DNA of 64,000 nucleotides, taken from assembly GCF_900102505.1 (NCBI RefSeq), contig NZ_FMVT01000004.1, positions 124,001 to 188,000 of the forward strand, read 5' to 3'. How positions within the stretch are numbered: position 1 is the first letter of the stretch; each line of letters opens with the position of its first letter. The position numbers were made by a program, and so were the translations under genes. This DNA is from Paracoccus tibetensis. Its GTDB lineage: Bacteria > Pseudomonadota > Alphaproteobacteria > Rhodobacterales > Rhodobacteraceae. This document shows, in pieces, positions 27,494-35,356 of this stretch. The notes beneath the pieces are model-generated. The model did not search any database. It had not been told where the DNA came from and saw only the letters and a list, made by a program, of their open reading frames with translations.

Positions 27494-27673
27494 TTAGAAC
27501 GCCGCGATCATCGCCGCGAGGACCGCGAGACCAGCGGCGAAGGCCGTGACCTTCAGCGCCAGCTGCGGTTTCGGACGGGCGGCCTCGGCACGCTCGTAGC
27601 TGCGCGTCGCGAAGGCCGACGGGATGGTCGGGCCACGGTAGCTGTTGCTCTCGCCAGTCATGTTCCTGTCCAT
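27494..27673 (-). CDS. Small membrane-anchored protein, 59 residues
   Basis: Unrecognised protein of 59 residues: a polar N-terminal 38 residues rich in Ser, Arg and Glu, then one C-terminal hydrophobic helix (LKVTAFAAGLAVLAAMIAAF), suggesting a tail-anchored inner-membrane protein. GGGGGAGG lies about nine bases upstream of the chosen ATG at 27671-27673, and a strong hairpin follows the stop. These two signals, not homology, are the reason to call it a gene. Confidence 0.55.
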   Translation of the reverse strand: MDRNMTGESNSYRGPTIPSAFATRSYERAEAARPKPQLALKVTAFAAGLAVLAAMIAAF

Positions 27674-27798
27674 CGCACCACACCTCCCCCTGTTTCTACC
27701 CCGGGACAAATGCCCGGTGCAGCACCTGCCTGACAGGCTGGTTAACGATCCGTCACCCATGCCTCGCCAGAGGCTCTCCCGAGGCTTGGGCGCGGGTG

Positions 27799-27924
27799 TC
27801 AGTCGCTGTATTCGACGAAGCTGGACGCGCACATCGTGCGGTCAGCACTGCATGTGACGTAGGGAACAGGCTGCTCCACCGGCGCGCAGGCAGAAATGCA
27901 AACAATGAGAACCAACAACCGCAA
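27799..27924 (-). CDS. Tiny lipoprotein, 41 residues, TTG start
   Basis: A TTG codon at 27922-27924 preceded by GGAGGG seven bases upstream opens a 41-residue frame. It starts with MRLLVLIVCISAC, a short basic and hydrophobic signal ending in the lipobox I-S-A-C, followed by APVEQPVPYVTC. Cleavage before C13 would leave a 29-residue lipidated peptide with two further cysteines (C25, C32), which might form a disulfide in the periplasm. It lies divergent from the photolyase gene and upstream of the 59-residue gene. No function is known. Confidence 0.6.
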   Translation of the reverse strand: MRLLVLIVCISACAPVEQPVPYVTCSADRTMCASSFVEYSD

Positions 27925-27985
27925 GACACGTCCCTCCGACAATCTGCAACGTAACGCGGCAGACCGGTTTTGGTCCCATATCTAA

Positions 27986-27992
27986 TTGTACA
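27986..27992. promoter_or_regulatory. AT-rich TTGTACA site between lipoprotein and photolyase
   Basis: TTGTACA, containing the palindrome TGTACA, lies in an AT-rich patch (27979-28000), 211 bases before the photolyase start. MerR-type light regulators act on similar sequences near photolyase genes in some proteobacteria. Here it is only a suggestive match. Confidence 0.25.
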
Positions 27993-28203
27993 GTTTTTAC
28001 CAGCGCCAGACGGCACCGGCGGAAGCTGCGTGTTTGAGGCGGGACACCAAGGCAACGGCGCGACCTGCGACCAAGTTCCGCACTGGTGGCGCCTGTCCTG
28101 CTGGCCTAGCCTGACCGCTGAAGTCGCGTCATGGGGTCACGATGCCGAACGTCCGCACCTGCGTCCCGAACCCGGGTCTCATCCTGTCGCAGCGGGCCCG
28201 TGC

Positions 28204-29727
28204 ATGCCGCGCCTGATCCTGGTGCTGGGCGACCAGCTGACGCATGACGGTGCCGCGCTGCGCACTGCCGCCGAGGGCGACCTGATCGTCATGGCCGAGG
28301 TCACGGACGAGGCCACCTATGTCCGCCACCATCCCAAGAAGATCGCCTTCCTCTTCGCTGCCATGCGCCGCTTCGCCGGCGAGCTGCGCGACAAGGGGCA
28401 CCACGTCGCCTATACCCGCCTGGACGATCCCGAGAACAGCCACTCGATCCCCGGCGAGCTTCTGCGCCGCGCGGCCGAGCATGGTGCGGAGGGCGTGCTG
28501 GTCACCGAGCCCGGCGAGTGGCGGCTGATCGAGGCGCTTCACGACCTGCCCCTGCCCGTCACGCAGCTGCCCGACGACCGCTTCTTCGCCTCCCATGCCG
28601 AGTTTGCGGCCTGGGCCGAGGGCCGGCGCGAGCTGCGGATGGAGTGGTTCTACCGAGAGATGCGCCGCAAGACTGGCCTGCTGATGAACGGCGACGAGCC
28701 GGAGGGCGGCAAGTGGAACTTCGACCACGACAACCGCAAGCCCGCCGCCCCTGACCTGCTGCGCGCGCCCCCGCCCTCCTTCCCGCCCGATGCGCTTACT
28801 AAGGAGGTGCTGGCCCTTGTCGAGGCGCGCTTCGCGGATCACTTCGGCGACCTCCTTCCCTTCGACTATGCGACCGACCGCGAGGGTGCGCTGAAGGCGA
28901 TGGCGCATTTCATCCAGCACTCGCTGGACGAGTTCGGCCCCTACCAGGACGCGATGCTGACGGACGATCCGTTCCTGCACCACTCGGTCCTCTCGCCCTA
29001 CATCAACGCCGGCCTCCTGACCGCGTTCGAGGTCTGCGAGGCGGCAGCAAAGGCCTATGCCGAGGGGAAGGTGCGGCTCAACTCGGCCGAGGGGTTCATC
29101 CGCCAGATCCTCGGCTGGCGCGAGTTCATGCGGGGGATCTACTTCCTCGAGGGGCCGGACTACCCCAACCGCAACGTGCTGCGCCACGACCGCGACCTGC
29201 CGCCGCTTTATTGGGGTGCGCCGACGAAGATGCACTGCCTGTCGCAGGCGGTGGGGCAGACGCAGCGCCACGCCTATGCCCATCACATCCAGCGCCTGAT
29301 GATCACCGGCAATTTCGCGCTGCTGGCGGGCTGCGATCCTCATCAGGTGCATGAATGGTATCTCGAGGTCTACATCGACGCCTATGAATGGGTCGAGGCG
29401 CCGAACACCATCGGCATGAGCCAGTTCGCCGATGGCGGGCTGGTCGGCAGCAAGCCCTATGTCAGTTCCGGCAACTACATCAACAAGATGTCGGACTACT
29501 GCGCGGGCTGCGCCTACAAGGTCAGCGCCAAGACCGGCAAGGACGCCTGCCCGTTCAACCTGCTCTACTGGGACTTCCTCGACCGCCACCGCGACCGGTT
29601 CGAGAAGAACCCCCGGATCGGCCGCATCTACGCGACCTGGGACCGGATGGACGAGGCGCGGCGCCAGACCATCCGCGCCGAGGCGGCCGACTTCCTCGCG
29701 CGCATGGACGCGGACGAGACGGTCTGA
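28204..29727 (+). CDS. phrB: Iron-sulfur bacterial cryptochrome/(6-4) photolyase (PhrB/CryB type)
   Basis: Protein of 507 residues starting MPRLILVLGDQLTHD, the FeS-BCP family signature. It would bind FAD and a [4Fe-4S] cluster and repair UV (6-4) photoproducts or act as a blue-light receptor. Cysteines C345, C433, C436 and C449 have the same spacing (88, 3, 13) as the four cluster ligands of Agrobacterium PhrB. A longer open frame exists upstream, but the conserved N-terminus starts at 28204. A weak hairpin follows the stop. Confidence 0.9.
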   Translation: MPRLILVLGDQLTHDGAALRTAAEGDLIVMAEVTDEATYVRHHPKKIAFLFAAMRRFAGELRDKGHHVAYTRLDDPENSHSIPGELLRRAAEHGAEGVLVTEPGEWRLIEALHDLPLPVTQLPDDRFFASHAEFAAWAEGRRELRMEWFYREMRRKTGLLMNGDEPEGGKWNFDHDNRKPAAPDLLRAPPPSFPPDALTKEVLALVEARFADHFGDLLPFDYATDREGALKAMAHFIQHSLDEFGPYQDAMLTDDPFLHHSVLSPYINAGLLTAFEVCEAAAKAYAEGKVRLNSAEGFIRQILGWREFMRGIYFLEGPDYPNRNVLRHDRDLPPLYWGAPTKMHCLSQAVGQTQRHAYAHHIQRLMITGNFALLAGCDPHQVHEWYLEVYIDAYEWVEAPNTIGMSQFADGGLVGSKPYVSSGNYINKMSDYCAGCAYKVSAKTGKDACPFNLLYWDFLDRHRDRFEKNPRIGRIYATWDRMDEARRQTIRAEAADFLARMDADETV

Positions 29728-29742
29728 CCTTGACCCCGCCCG

Positions 29743-29766
29743 GCCCGCGCGGGAAGCTCCGCGGGC
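29743..29766 (+). terminator. Hairpin after photolyase
   Basis: GCCCGCG (29743-29749) pairs with CGCGGGC (29760-29766) across a 10-base loop and is followed by TTCATC. It lacks a real T-run, so it may only weaken readthrough into the next gene. Confidence 0.3.
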
Positions 29767-29783
29767 TTCATCGGGAGGGCGCC

Positions 29784-30584
29784 ATGGATTGCACCTGCGG
29801 ACATCACCACGCGCCGGCGGCGGACACGGGCGGGGCCGAGATCCCGCTGACGCGCCCGCTGGTCGCGCTGCACGGGCGGCTGATCTGCCGGGACGCGGCG
29901 CAGATGATGCTGGCGCTGGACCTCCTGCCCGAACATGCCCGCCTCAGCCGCGCCGAGCCCGGCTGCCTGCGCTTCGAGATCGCGCAGGATGACGACCCGC
30001 TGGTCTGGACGCTGGATGAGGTCTTCGCGGATAAGGCCGCCTTCGCCGCCCATCAGGACCGCGCAAGGGCCAGCGAGTGGGGCCTGCGCAGCACGGATCT
30101 CGGGCGCGACTTCCACCGCCACGCGCTTCTGCCGCGCCTGCGCCCCGAGGCGGCGGGCGACACGGCCGGTATCGACGCGCTGCTCAGTGCCGCGTTCGGC
30201 GGAGGGGACGAGGCCGCGCTGGTCCGCGCGCTGCGGGCGGCGGGCGATCTGACCCATTCCCTCGTTGCCCATGCGGGCGGGGTGCCGGTGGGCCATGTCG
30301 CCCTCTCGCCGCTCGCGGCCAAGCGTCCCGCCCTCGCACTGGCCCCGCTGGCGGTTCATCCGGCGCTTCAGGGGCGCGGGATCGGCACCGCGCTGGTGCG
30401 GGCGGCGCTGGAGGCGGCGGGTGACCGGCCCGTGGTCGTGCTGGGCGAGCCTGCCTTCTACGCCCGCTTCGGCTTTGCGCCCGCCGATCTCGCCTCGCCC
30501 TATGCCGGCGCGCATCTGATGATCCGGGGCAATCTGCCGGCCGGCAGCGGCATCGCCCATGCGCCGGCCTTCGCGACGCTCTGA
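29784..30584 (+). CDS. ABM monooxygenase-like plus GNAT acetyltransferase fusion
   Basis: Protein of 266 residues with two parts. Residues about 28-118 (LVALHGRLICRDAAQMM, SRAEPGCLRFEIAQD, FADKAAFAAHQ) match the antibiotic-biosynthesis-monooxygenase dimer fold. Residues about 120-250 match GNAT, with LAPLAVHPALQGRGIGTALVR as the acetyl-CoA loop and FYARFGFAPA near the end. The N-terminus reads MDCTCGHHH, a possible metal-binding tag. GGGAGGG precedes the ATG at 29784. The substrate is unknown; single-domain relatives are usually separate proteins. Confidence 0.75.
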   Translation: MDCTCGHHHAPAADTGGAEIPLTRPLVALHGRLICRDAAQMMLALDLLPEHARLSRAEPGCLRFEIAQDDDPLVWTLDEVFADKAAFAAHQDRARASEWGLRSTDLGRDFHRHALLPRLRPEAAGDTAGIDALLSAAFGGGDEAALVRALRAAGDLTHSLVAHAGGVPVGHVALSPLAAKRPALALAPLAVHPALQGRGIGTALVRAALEAAGDRPVVVLGEPAFYARFGFAPADLASPYAGAHLMIRGNLPAGSGIAHAPAFATL

Positions 30585-30593
30585 CCCACGGGC

Positions 30594-30622
30594 TTGCACG
30601 CCTGCCTTCAAGCCGCCACATC
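30594..30622 (+). promoter_or_regulatory. Putative promoter of pepF
   Basis: TTGCAC (30594-30599), a 17-base spacer, then CACATC (30617-30622), 26 bases before the pepF ATG. It has the same -35 core and spacing as other candidate promoters in this window. Confidence 0.35.
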
Positions 30623-30647
30623 TTGGCAGCAAGCTAGGAAAGGACCA

Positions 30648-32468
30648 ATGATGGCGATGATGCAGTTTGACGCGGCCGAGCGCGTGGCGGGACAGGGCGA
30701 ATTCGGCGAGCTGCCGGAATGGGACCTGACCGATCTCTACCCCGCCCCCGACAGCCCCGAGCTGAAGGCCGACATCGCCGAGCTGGGAGCCCGCGCCTCC
30801 GACTTCGCCGCCCGCTATCAGGGCAAGCTGGCCGAGCTGACGCCGGGCGAGATGCTGGCCTGCATCGAGGAAAACGAACGGATCGACATCCTCGCCGGCC
30901 GCATCATGTCCTATGTCGCGCTGCGCTATTACCAGAACACGACCGACCCGATCCGCGCCAAGCAGATGGGCGATCTTCAGGCGAAACTCACCGACCTGAC
31001 GACGCCGCTGGTCTTCTTCGGGCTCGAGTTCAACCGCATCCCCGAGGACCGCTATCAGCAGGTCTTCACCGCCGCGGACGGCCCCGCCCGCTACAAGCCC
31101 GCCTTCGACCGGATGCGCGCGATGCGCCCGCACCAGCTCTCGGACGAGCTGGAGCAGTTCCTCCACGACAACTCGGTCGTCGGCGCCGCCGCCTGGAACC
31201 GCCTTTTCGACGAGACGATGGCCGGGCTGACCTTCGACGTCGCGGGCGAGACGATGGGCCTCGAGGCGACGCTGAACCTGCTGACCGAGCACGACCGCGG
31301 CCGGCGCGAGGCCGGCGCCCATGCGCTGGCGAAGGTCTTCGGGGCGAACGTCGGCCTGTTTTCACGCATCCACAACACGCTGGCGAAGGAAAAGGCGATC
31401 GAGGACAAGTGGCGCAAGATGCCCTCGCCCCAGCACGGCCGGCACCTGTCGAACCATGTCGAGCCGGAGGTGGTCGAGGCCCTTCGCAACGCCGTCACCG
31501 CTGCCTATCCGCGCCTGTCGCATCGCTACTACGCGCTGAAGGCCCGCTGGCTCGGCCTCGACAAGCTGCAGGTCTGGGACCGCAACGCCCCCCTGCCGAC
31601 CGAGACGCCCCGCACCATCGACTGGCCCGAGGCGCGGGCGACGGTCATGGACGCCTATGCCGGCTTCTCTCCGAAGCTGGCCGAGCTGGCGCAGCCCTTC
31701 TTCGACCAGGGCTGGATCGACGCCGCTGTGAAGCCCGGCAAGGCGCCCGGCGCCTTCGCCCATCCCACGGTGACCACGGCGCATCCCTATATCCTCTTGA
31801 ACTACCTCGGCAAACCGCGCGACGTGATGACGCTGGCCCACGAGCTGGGGCACGGCGTCCACCAGCGCCTCGCCGCCGGGCAGGGCGAGATCCTGGCCTC
31901 GACGCCGCTGACGCTGGCCGAGACGGCTTCGGTCTTCGGCGAGATGCTGACCTTCCGCACGCTGCTGGCCAAGACCACCGACCCGGCGCAGAAGAAGGCG
32001 CTGCTGGCCGGCAAGGTCGAGGACATGATCAACACGGTCGTCCGCCAGATCGCCTTCTACGACTTCGAATGCCGCCTGCATGCTGCCCGCGCCGAGGGCG
32101 AGCTGACGCCGGACGACATCAACGCCCTCTGGATGGCGGTCCAGCACGAAAGCCTCGGCCCGGTCTTCGAGTTCATGCCGGGCTACGAGACCTTCTGGAC
32201 CTATGTGCCGCATTTCGTGCACTCGCCCTTCTACGTCTATGCCTATGCCTTCGGCGACGGGCTGGTGAACGCGCTTTACGCCGCCTACGAGGACGGGCTG
32301 CCGGACTTCCAGGCCAAGTATTTCGAGCTGCTGAAGGCGGGCGGGTCCAAGCACCATAGCGAGTTGCTGGCGCCCTTCGGGCTGGACGCGTCGGATCCGG
32401 CCTTCTGGGACAAGGGCCTGTCGATGATCGAGGGCTTCATAGACCAGCTCGAGGCGCTGGAGGACTGA
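30648..32468 (+). CDS. pepF: Oligoendopeptidase F (M3 family)
   Basis: Zinc endopeptidase of 606 residues that cuts short cytosolic peptides. The catalytic motif is HELGHGVHQ near residue 398, and the C-terminal region has HFVHSPFYVYAYAFGDGLV, typical of M3 enzymes. The N-terminal FGELPEWDLTDLYP also fits PepF. I chose 30648, preceded by AGGAAAGG; ATG codons at 30651 and 30657 are alternatives and an upstream TTG extension is unsupported. Confidence 0.92.
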   Translation: MMAMMQFDAAERVAGQGEFGELPEWDLTDLYPAPDSPELKADIAELGARASDFAARYQGKLAELTPGEMLACIEENERIDILAGRIMSYVALRYYQNTTDPIRAKQMGDLQAKLTDLTTPLVFFGLEFNRIPEDRYQQVFTAADGPARYKPAFDRMRAMRPHQLSDELEQFLHDNSVVGAAAWNRLFDETMAGLTFDVAGETMGLEATLNLLTEHDRGRREAGAHALAKVFGANVGLFSRIHNTLAKEKAIEDKWRKMPSPQHGRHLSNHVEPEVVEALRNAVTAAYPRLSHRYYALKARWLGLDKLQVWDRNAPLPTETPRTIDWPEARATVMDAYAGFSPKLAELAQPFFDQGWIDAAVKPGKAPGAFAHPTVTTAHPYILLNYLGKPRDVMTLAHELGHGVHQRLAAGQGEILASTPLTLAETASVFGEMLTFRTLLAKTTDPAQKKALLAGKVEDMINTVVRQIAFYDFECRLHAARAEGELTPDDINALWMAVQHESLGPVFEFMPGYETFWTYVPHFVHSPFYVYAYAFGDGLVNALYAAYEDGLPDFQAKYFELLKAGGSKHHSELLAPFGLDASDPAFWDKGLSMIEGFIDQLEALED

Positions 32469-32490
32469 TGGCTGCGCGGGGCGGCGTCTG

Positions 32491-33006
32491 ATGCCCCTGC
32501 CCCGCGCGCCCGACCGCCTGCCCGGCGAGATGGCCGAGGCGCTCGGCCATGCCGTCGCCAGCTTCGGCTTTCTCGAGGAGGCGCTGAAGCGCGCCATCTT
32601 CTCGCTCACGCGGCAGGACATCGAGCCGGCGGACGAGGCCGCGCTGGAGCGCTGGCTGCGGCGGATGGAGGAGATCGCGGACGACACGCTCGGCACGCTG
32701 ATCGACAGCTTCCTGGCCGCCGCCCGGCGCGCCGGGGTCGAGGATCACGCGCAGCTCGCCGCCGATCTCGCCGCGACACGGCTCATGCGGAACCTCCTCT
32801 GCCACGCCTCCTGGCGGCCGGGGGCTCAGCCGGGCCACTGGCACCCGACCTTCATCAACACCAGGGGCGAGCGGCACCCGCACGACATGACGCCCGCCGA
32901 CCTGCACGCGGTGCGGGCCGAGACGCTGCGGCTGGCGCGCCGCGTCGTGTCGATCATGCGCGCCACCGGCATCGACGGGCAGTGGGCCGGGCATGAGGAC
33001 GACTAG
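32491..33006 (+). CDS. HEPN-like helical protein of unknown function
   Basis: All-helical protein of 171 residues with no named family that I can assign with certainty. The segment RNLLCH (residues 100-105) fits the RX4-6H signature of HEPN nucleases, preceded by a helix FGFLEEALKRAIF and a long central helix. HEPN proteins are often RNases in toxin or defence systems, but no partner nucleotidyltransferase lies beside it. It starts 22 bases after pepF and is probably co-transcribed. Confidence 0.55.
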   Translation: MPLPRAPDRLPGEMAEALGHAVASFGFLEEALKRAIFSLTRQDIEPADEAALERWLRRMEEIADDTLGTLIDSFLAAARRAGVEDHAQLAADLAATRLMRNLLCHASWRPGAQPGHWHPTFINTRGERHPHDMTPADLHAVRAETLRLARRVVSIMRATGIDGQWAGHEDD

Positions 33007-33041
33007 CCGGGCCTCATCGGCGCGGGTGCGGCTTTCGCGCG

Positions 33042-33070
33042 TTGCAAGGTTCGGCGCGCCGCGCTAACAC
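33042..33070 (+). promoter_or_regulatory. Putative promoter of hom
   Basis: TTGCAA (33042-33047), 17-base spacer, TAACAC (33065-33070), 27 bases before the start. The 13 bases TTTCGCGCGTTGC (33033-33045) are repeated exactly at the ppi promoter. Confidence 0.5.
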
Positions 33071-33097
33071 CCGGCAAATCCTGCAAGCGAGGAAGTC

Positions 33098-34387
33098 ATG
33101 TCGTCCCCCCTTCGCCTCGGCATCGCCGGGCTCGGCACCGTCGGGATCGGTGTCGTCAAGATCGTGCAGAAACATGCCGACCTGCTGGCGCAGCGCGCCG
33201 GCCGCCCCGTCGCCATCACCGCGATCTCGGCCCGCGACCGGATGAAGAACCGCAGCGCGGACCTGTCGGGCTATCGTTGGGCCGAAGACCCGATGGCCGT
33301 TGCCACCGCCGATGACGTGGACGTCTACCTGGAGCTGATCGGCGGCGACAACGGCATCGCCAAGGACAGCATCGAGGCCGCGCTGCGCGCCGGCAAGGAC
33401 GTGGTGACTGCGAACAAGGCGCTGCTGGCCGTCCATGGGCAGGAACTGGCGGCGCTGGCCGAAAGCCTCGGCCGGGTGATCCGCTTCGAGGCCGCCGTCG
33501 CGGGTGGCATCCCCGTGATCAAGGCGATGACCGAGTCCCTGGCCGGCAACCGCATCACCCGCGTCATGGGCGTGATGAACGGCACCTGCAACTACATCCT
33601 GACCCGCATGGAAAGCGCCGGCCTGCCCTACGAGGCGGTCTTCGAGGAGGCGCGCCAGCTGGGCTATCTTGAAGCCGACCCGACGCTGGATGTCGGCGGC
33701 ATCGACGCCGGCCACAAGCTGGCGATCCTCAGCTCGATCGCCTTCGGCACGCAGGTCAGCTTCGACGCGGTCGAGCTGGAGGGGATCGAGCGCGTCAGCA
33801 TCGACGACATACACCGCGCCCGCGACATGGGCTACCGCATCAAGCTGCTGGGCGTGGCGCAGATGACCGCCCGGGGGCTGGAGCAGCGCATGTCGCCCTG
33901 CCTCGTGCCGGCGGACAGCCCGCTCGGCCAGCTGGTCGGCGGCACGAACATGGTCGTGATCGAGGGCGACAGCGTCGGCCAGATCGTCCTGCGCGGCGCC
34001 GGGGCCGGCGAGGGTCCGACCGCAAGCGCGGTGATGTCCGACATCGTCGAGATCGCGCGCGGCGTGCGCCTGCCGGTCTTCGGCCAGCCCGCGGCCTCGC
34101 TGCTGGCGCCTCAGCACGCGCGGACCGCGGTGCCGGCGGCCTATTACATCCGCCTCGAGCTGCAGGACAAGCCGGGGGCGCTGGCGAAGGTCGCGACGGT
34201 GCTGGGCAATGCCGGGATCTCGATCGACCGGATGCGGCAATACGGCCAGCACAGCCCGGACAGCGTGCCGGTGCTTGTGGTGACTCACAAGACGACGCCC
34301 GAGGCGATCGACTTCGCCATCGAGGCCCTGCCCCGCACGGGCGTTCTGGTCAGCGAGCCGGTCGAGCTGCGGATCGAGGAAGTCTGA
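33098..34387 (+). CDS. hom: Homoserine dehydrogenase
   Basis: NAD(P)-dependent enzyme of 429 residues that makes homoserine from aspartate semialdehyde on the way to threonine and methionine. Motifs are GIAGLGTVGIGVVK (cofactor), VVTANKALLA, GGIPVIKAM, MGVMNGTCNYILT and YLEADPTLDVGGIDAGHKL. A C-terminal ACT domain (about 345-425, LELQDKPGALAKVATVLGN) provides allosteric, usually threonine, inhibition. Homoserine made here also feeds the MetY reaction encoded at 46516. Confidence 0.95.
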   Translation: MSSPLRLGIAGLGTVGIGVVKIVQKHADLLAQRAGRPVAITAISARDRMKNRSADLSGYRWAEDPMAVATADDVDVYLELIGGDNGIAKDSIEAALRAGKDVVTANKALLAVHGQELAALAESLGRVIRFEAAVAGGIPVIKAMTESLAGNRITRVMGVMNGTCNYILTRMESAGLPYEAVFEEARQLGYLEADPTLDVGGIDAGHKLAILSSIAFGTQVSFDAVELEGIERVSIDDIHRARDMGYRIKLLGVAQMTARGLEQRMSPCLVPADSPLGQLVGGTNMVVIEGDSVGQIVLRGAGAGEGPTASAVMSDIVEIARGVRLPVFGQPAASLLAPQHARTAVPAAYYIRLELQDKPGALAKVATVLGNAGISIDRMRQYGQHSPDSVPVLVVTHKTTPEAIDFAIEALPRTGVLVSEPVELRIEEV

Positions 34388-34393
34388 CCCGCA

Positions 34394-34423
34394 CCGCGCG
34401 CCCTCGTCGAGGGTGGCGCGCGG
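34394..34423 (+). terminator. Hairpin after hom
   Basis: CCGCGCGCC (34394-34402) pairs with GGCGCGCGG (34415-34423), with a short inner CTC/GAG pairing and small bulge. It ends 7 bases before CTTAAG and has no clear T-run. Confidence 0.45.
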
Positions 34424-34581
34424 ACCCTCTTAAGTAGAAGACCGATGCCCGTTCAACGGGTTGCCTTGGCACGCCGCGATCCGCGCGGCCGATGCCTAAA
34501 ATACGCATCAAGATTCGTTCGCAATGCGCTGTCTTTTCTCACATAGCATCAAGGAAAGGTAAATTTAAGGAAGGGGTAACC

Positions 34582-35304
34582 ATGTTCATGACCACAACCC
34601 TGGCGCACTACCAGATGCCCCTGCTTCAACTGGCATCCGTCGGGGTCAAGACCGAAATCGGCGCAGACCAGCGCAGCGTCTTCGTGCGGCCGATCACCTC
34701 GATCAGTCCGCTGACCGAGCTGCCGAAGGCGCAGATCGTCCAGAAGCCCGAGAAGACGACCCTGCCCTTCGAGTTCAAGCAGTGGCTCGCGCGCATCCAG
34801 AATTACGAGGCCACCGCAGGTCGCGAGACGGCCCGCCCCAGTGCGCCGCCGGCCCAGATGGCCGCTGCGCCGGAAGCCGCCCCCGCCACCCAGGAACCCG
34901 CAGCACAGCAGGCCGAGCCCGAGGCGAGCGCGCCGGAACCCGCGGCTCCGCCCGCCGAGCCGGAACAGCCGCAGGCAGCACCCTCGGATGCGTCCAGCAC
35001 GGCCACGGCACCCGAGCCGACGCCCGAGCCGGTCGCGACAGTCCCGGCTGAGCCCGCGCCCGCACCGGCTCCCGAAGCCGCGCCGACCCCGGCTCCGACG
35101 GCCGGCACGCAACCTGCAGCGGCCCCGGCGCCATCTGCTGAACCGACGGCGGCACCGACGACGTCCACGACGACCGCACCCGCCACGTCGTCCAACACGT
35201 CAACCGGAACGACTTCGACGACGACGACGCAGCCAACCACGACGCAGCCGACCACGACGACCTCGGGCAGCGGCGGCGGCCTGCTGGGCCGCCTGCTGCG
35301 CTAG
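34582..35304 (+). CDS. Thr/Pro/Ala-rich low-complexity protein
   Basis: Unrecognised protein of 240 residues. Residues 1-80 look folded (TLAHYQMPLLQLASVGVK, FEFKQWLARIQNYE). Residues 80-230 are Pro/Ala/Glu- then Thr/Ser-rich repeats such as TTQPTTTQPTTT, and the end is GGGLLGRLLR. There is no signal peptide or membrane helix. The ATG follows AAGGAAGGGG. The 90 bases before it (about 34490-34580) are unusually AT-rich for this genome. Another in-frame ATG at 34492 lies in that stretch and is less likely. Confidence 0.6.
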   Translation: MFMTTTLAHYQMPLLQLASVGVKTEIGADQRSVFVRPITSISPLTELPKAQIVQKPEKTTLPFEFKQWLARIQNYEATAGRETARPSAPPAQMAAAPEAAPATQEPAAQQAEPEASAPEPAAPPAEPEQPQAAPSDASSTATAPEPTPEPVATVPAEPAPAPAPEAAPTPAPTAGTQPAAAPAPSAEPTAAPTTSTTTAPATSSNTSTGTTSTTTTQPTTTQPTTTTSGSGGGLLGRLLR

Positions 35305-35314
35305 GACAGCCTTG

Positions 35315-35347
35315 ACCTGCGCCCTGTCGTTCCGGCGGGGCGCAGGT
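35315..35347. terminator. Bidirectional hairpin between convergent Thr-rich gene and pgk
   Basis: ACCTGCGCCC (35315-35324) and GGGCGCAGGT (35338-35347) are exact complements around a 13-base loop. The stem lies 10 bases from each of the two converging stop codons, without a T-run. Confidence 0.5.
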
Positions 35348-35356
35348 GGATCCGCG

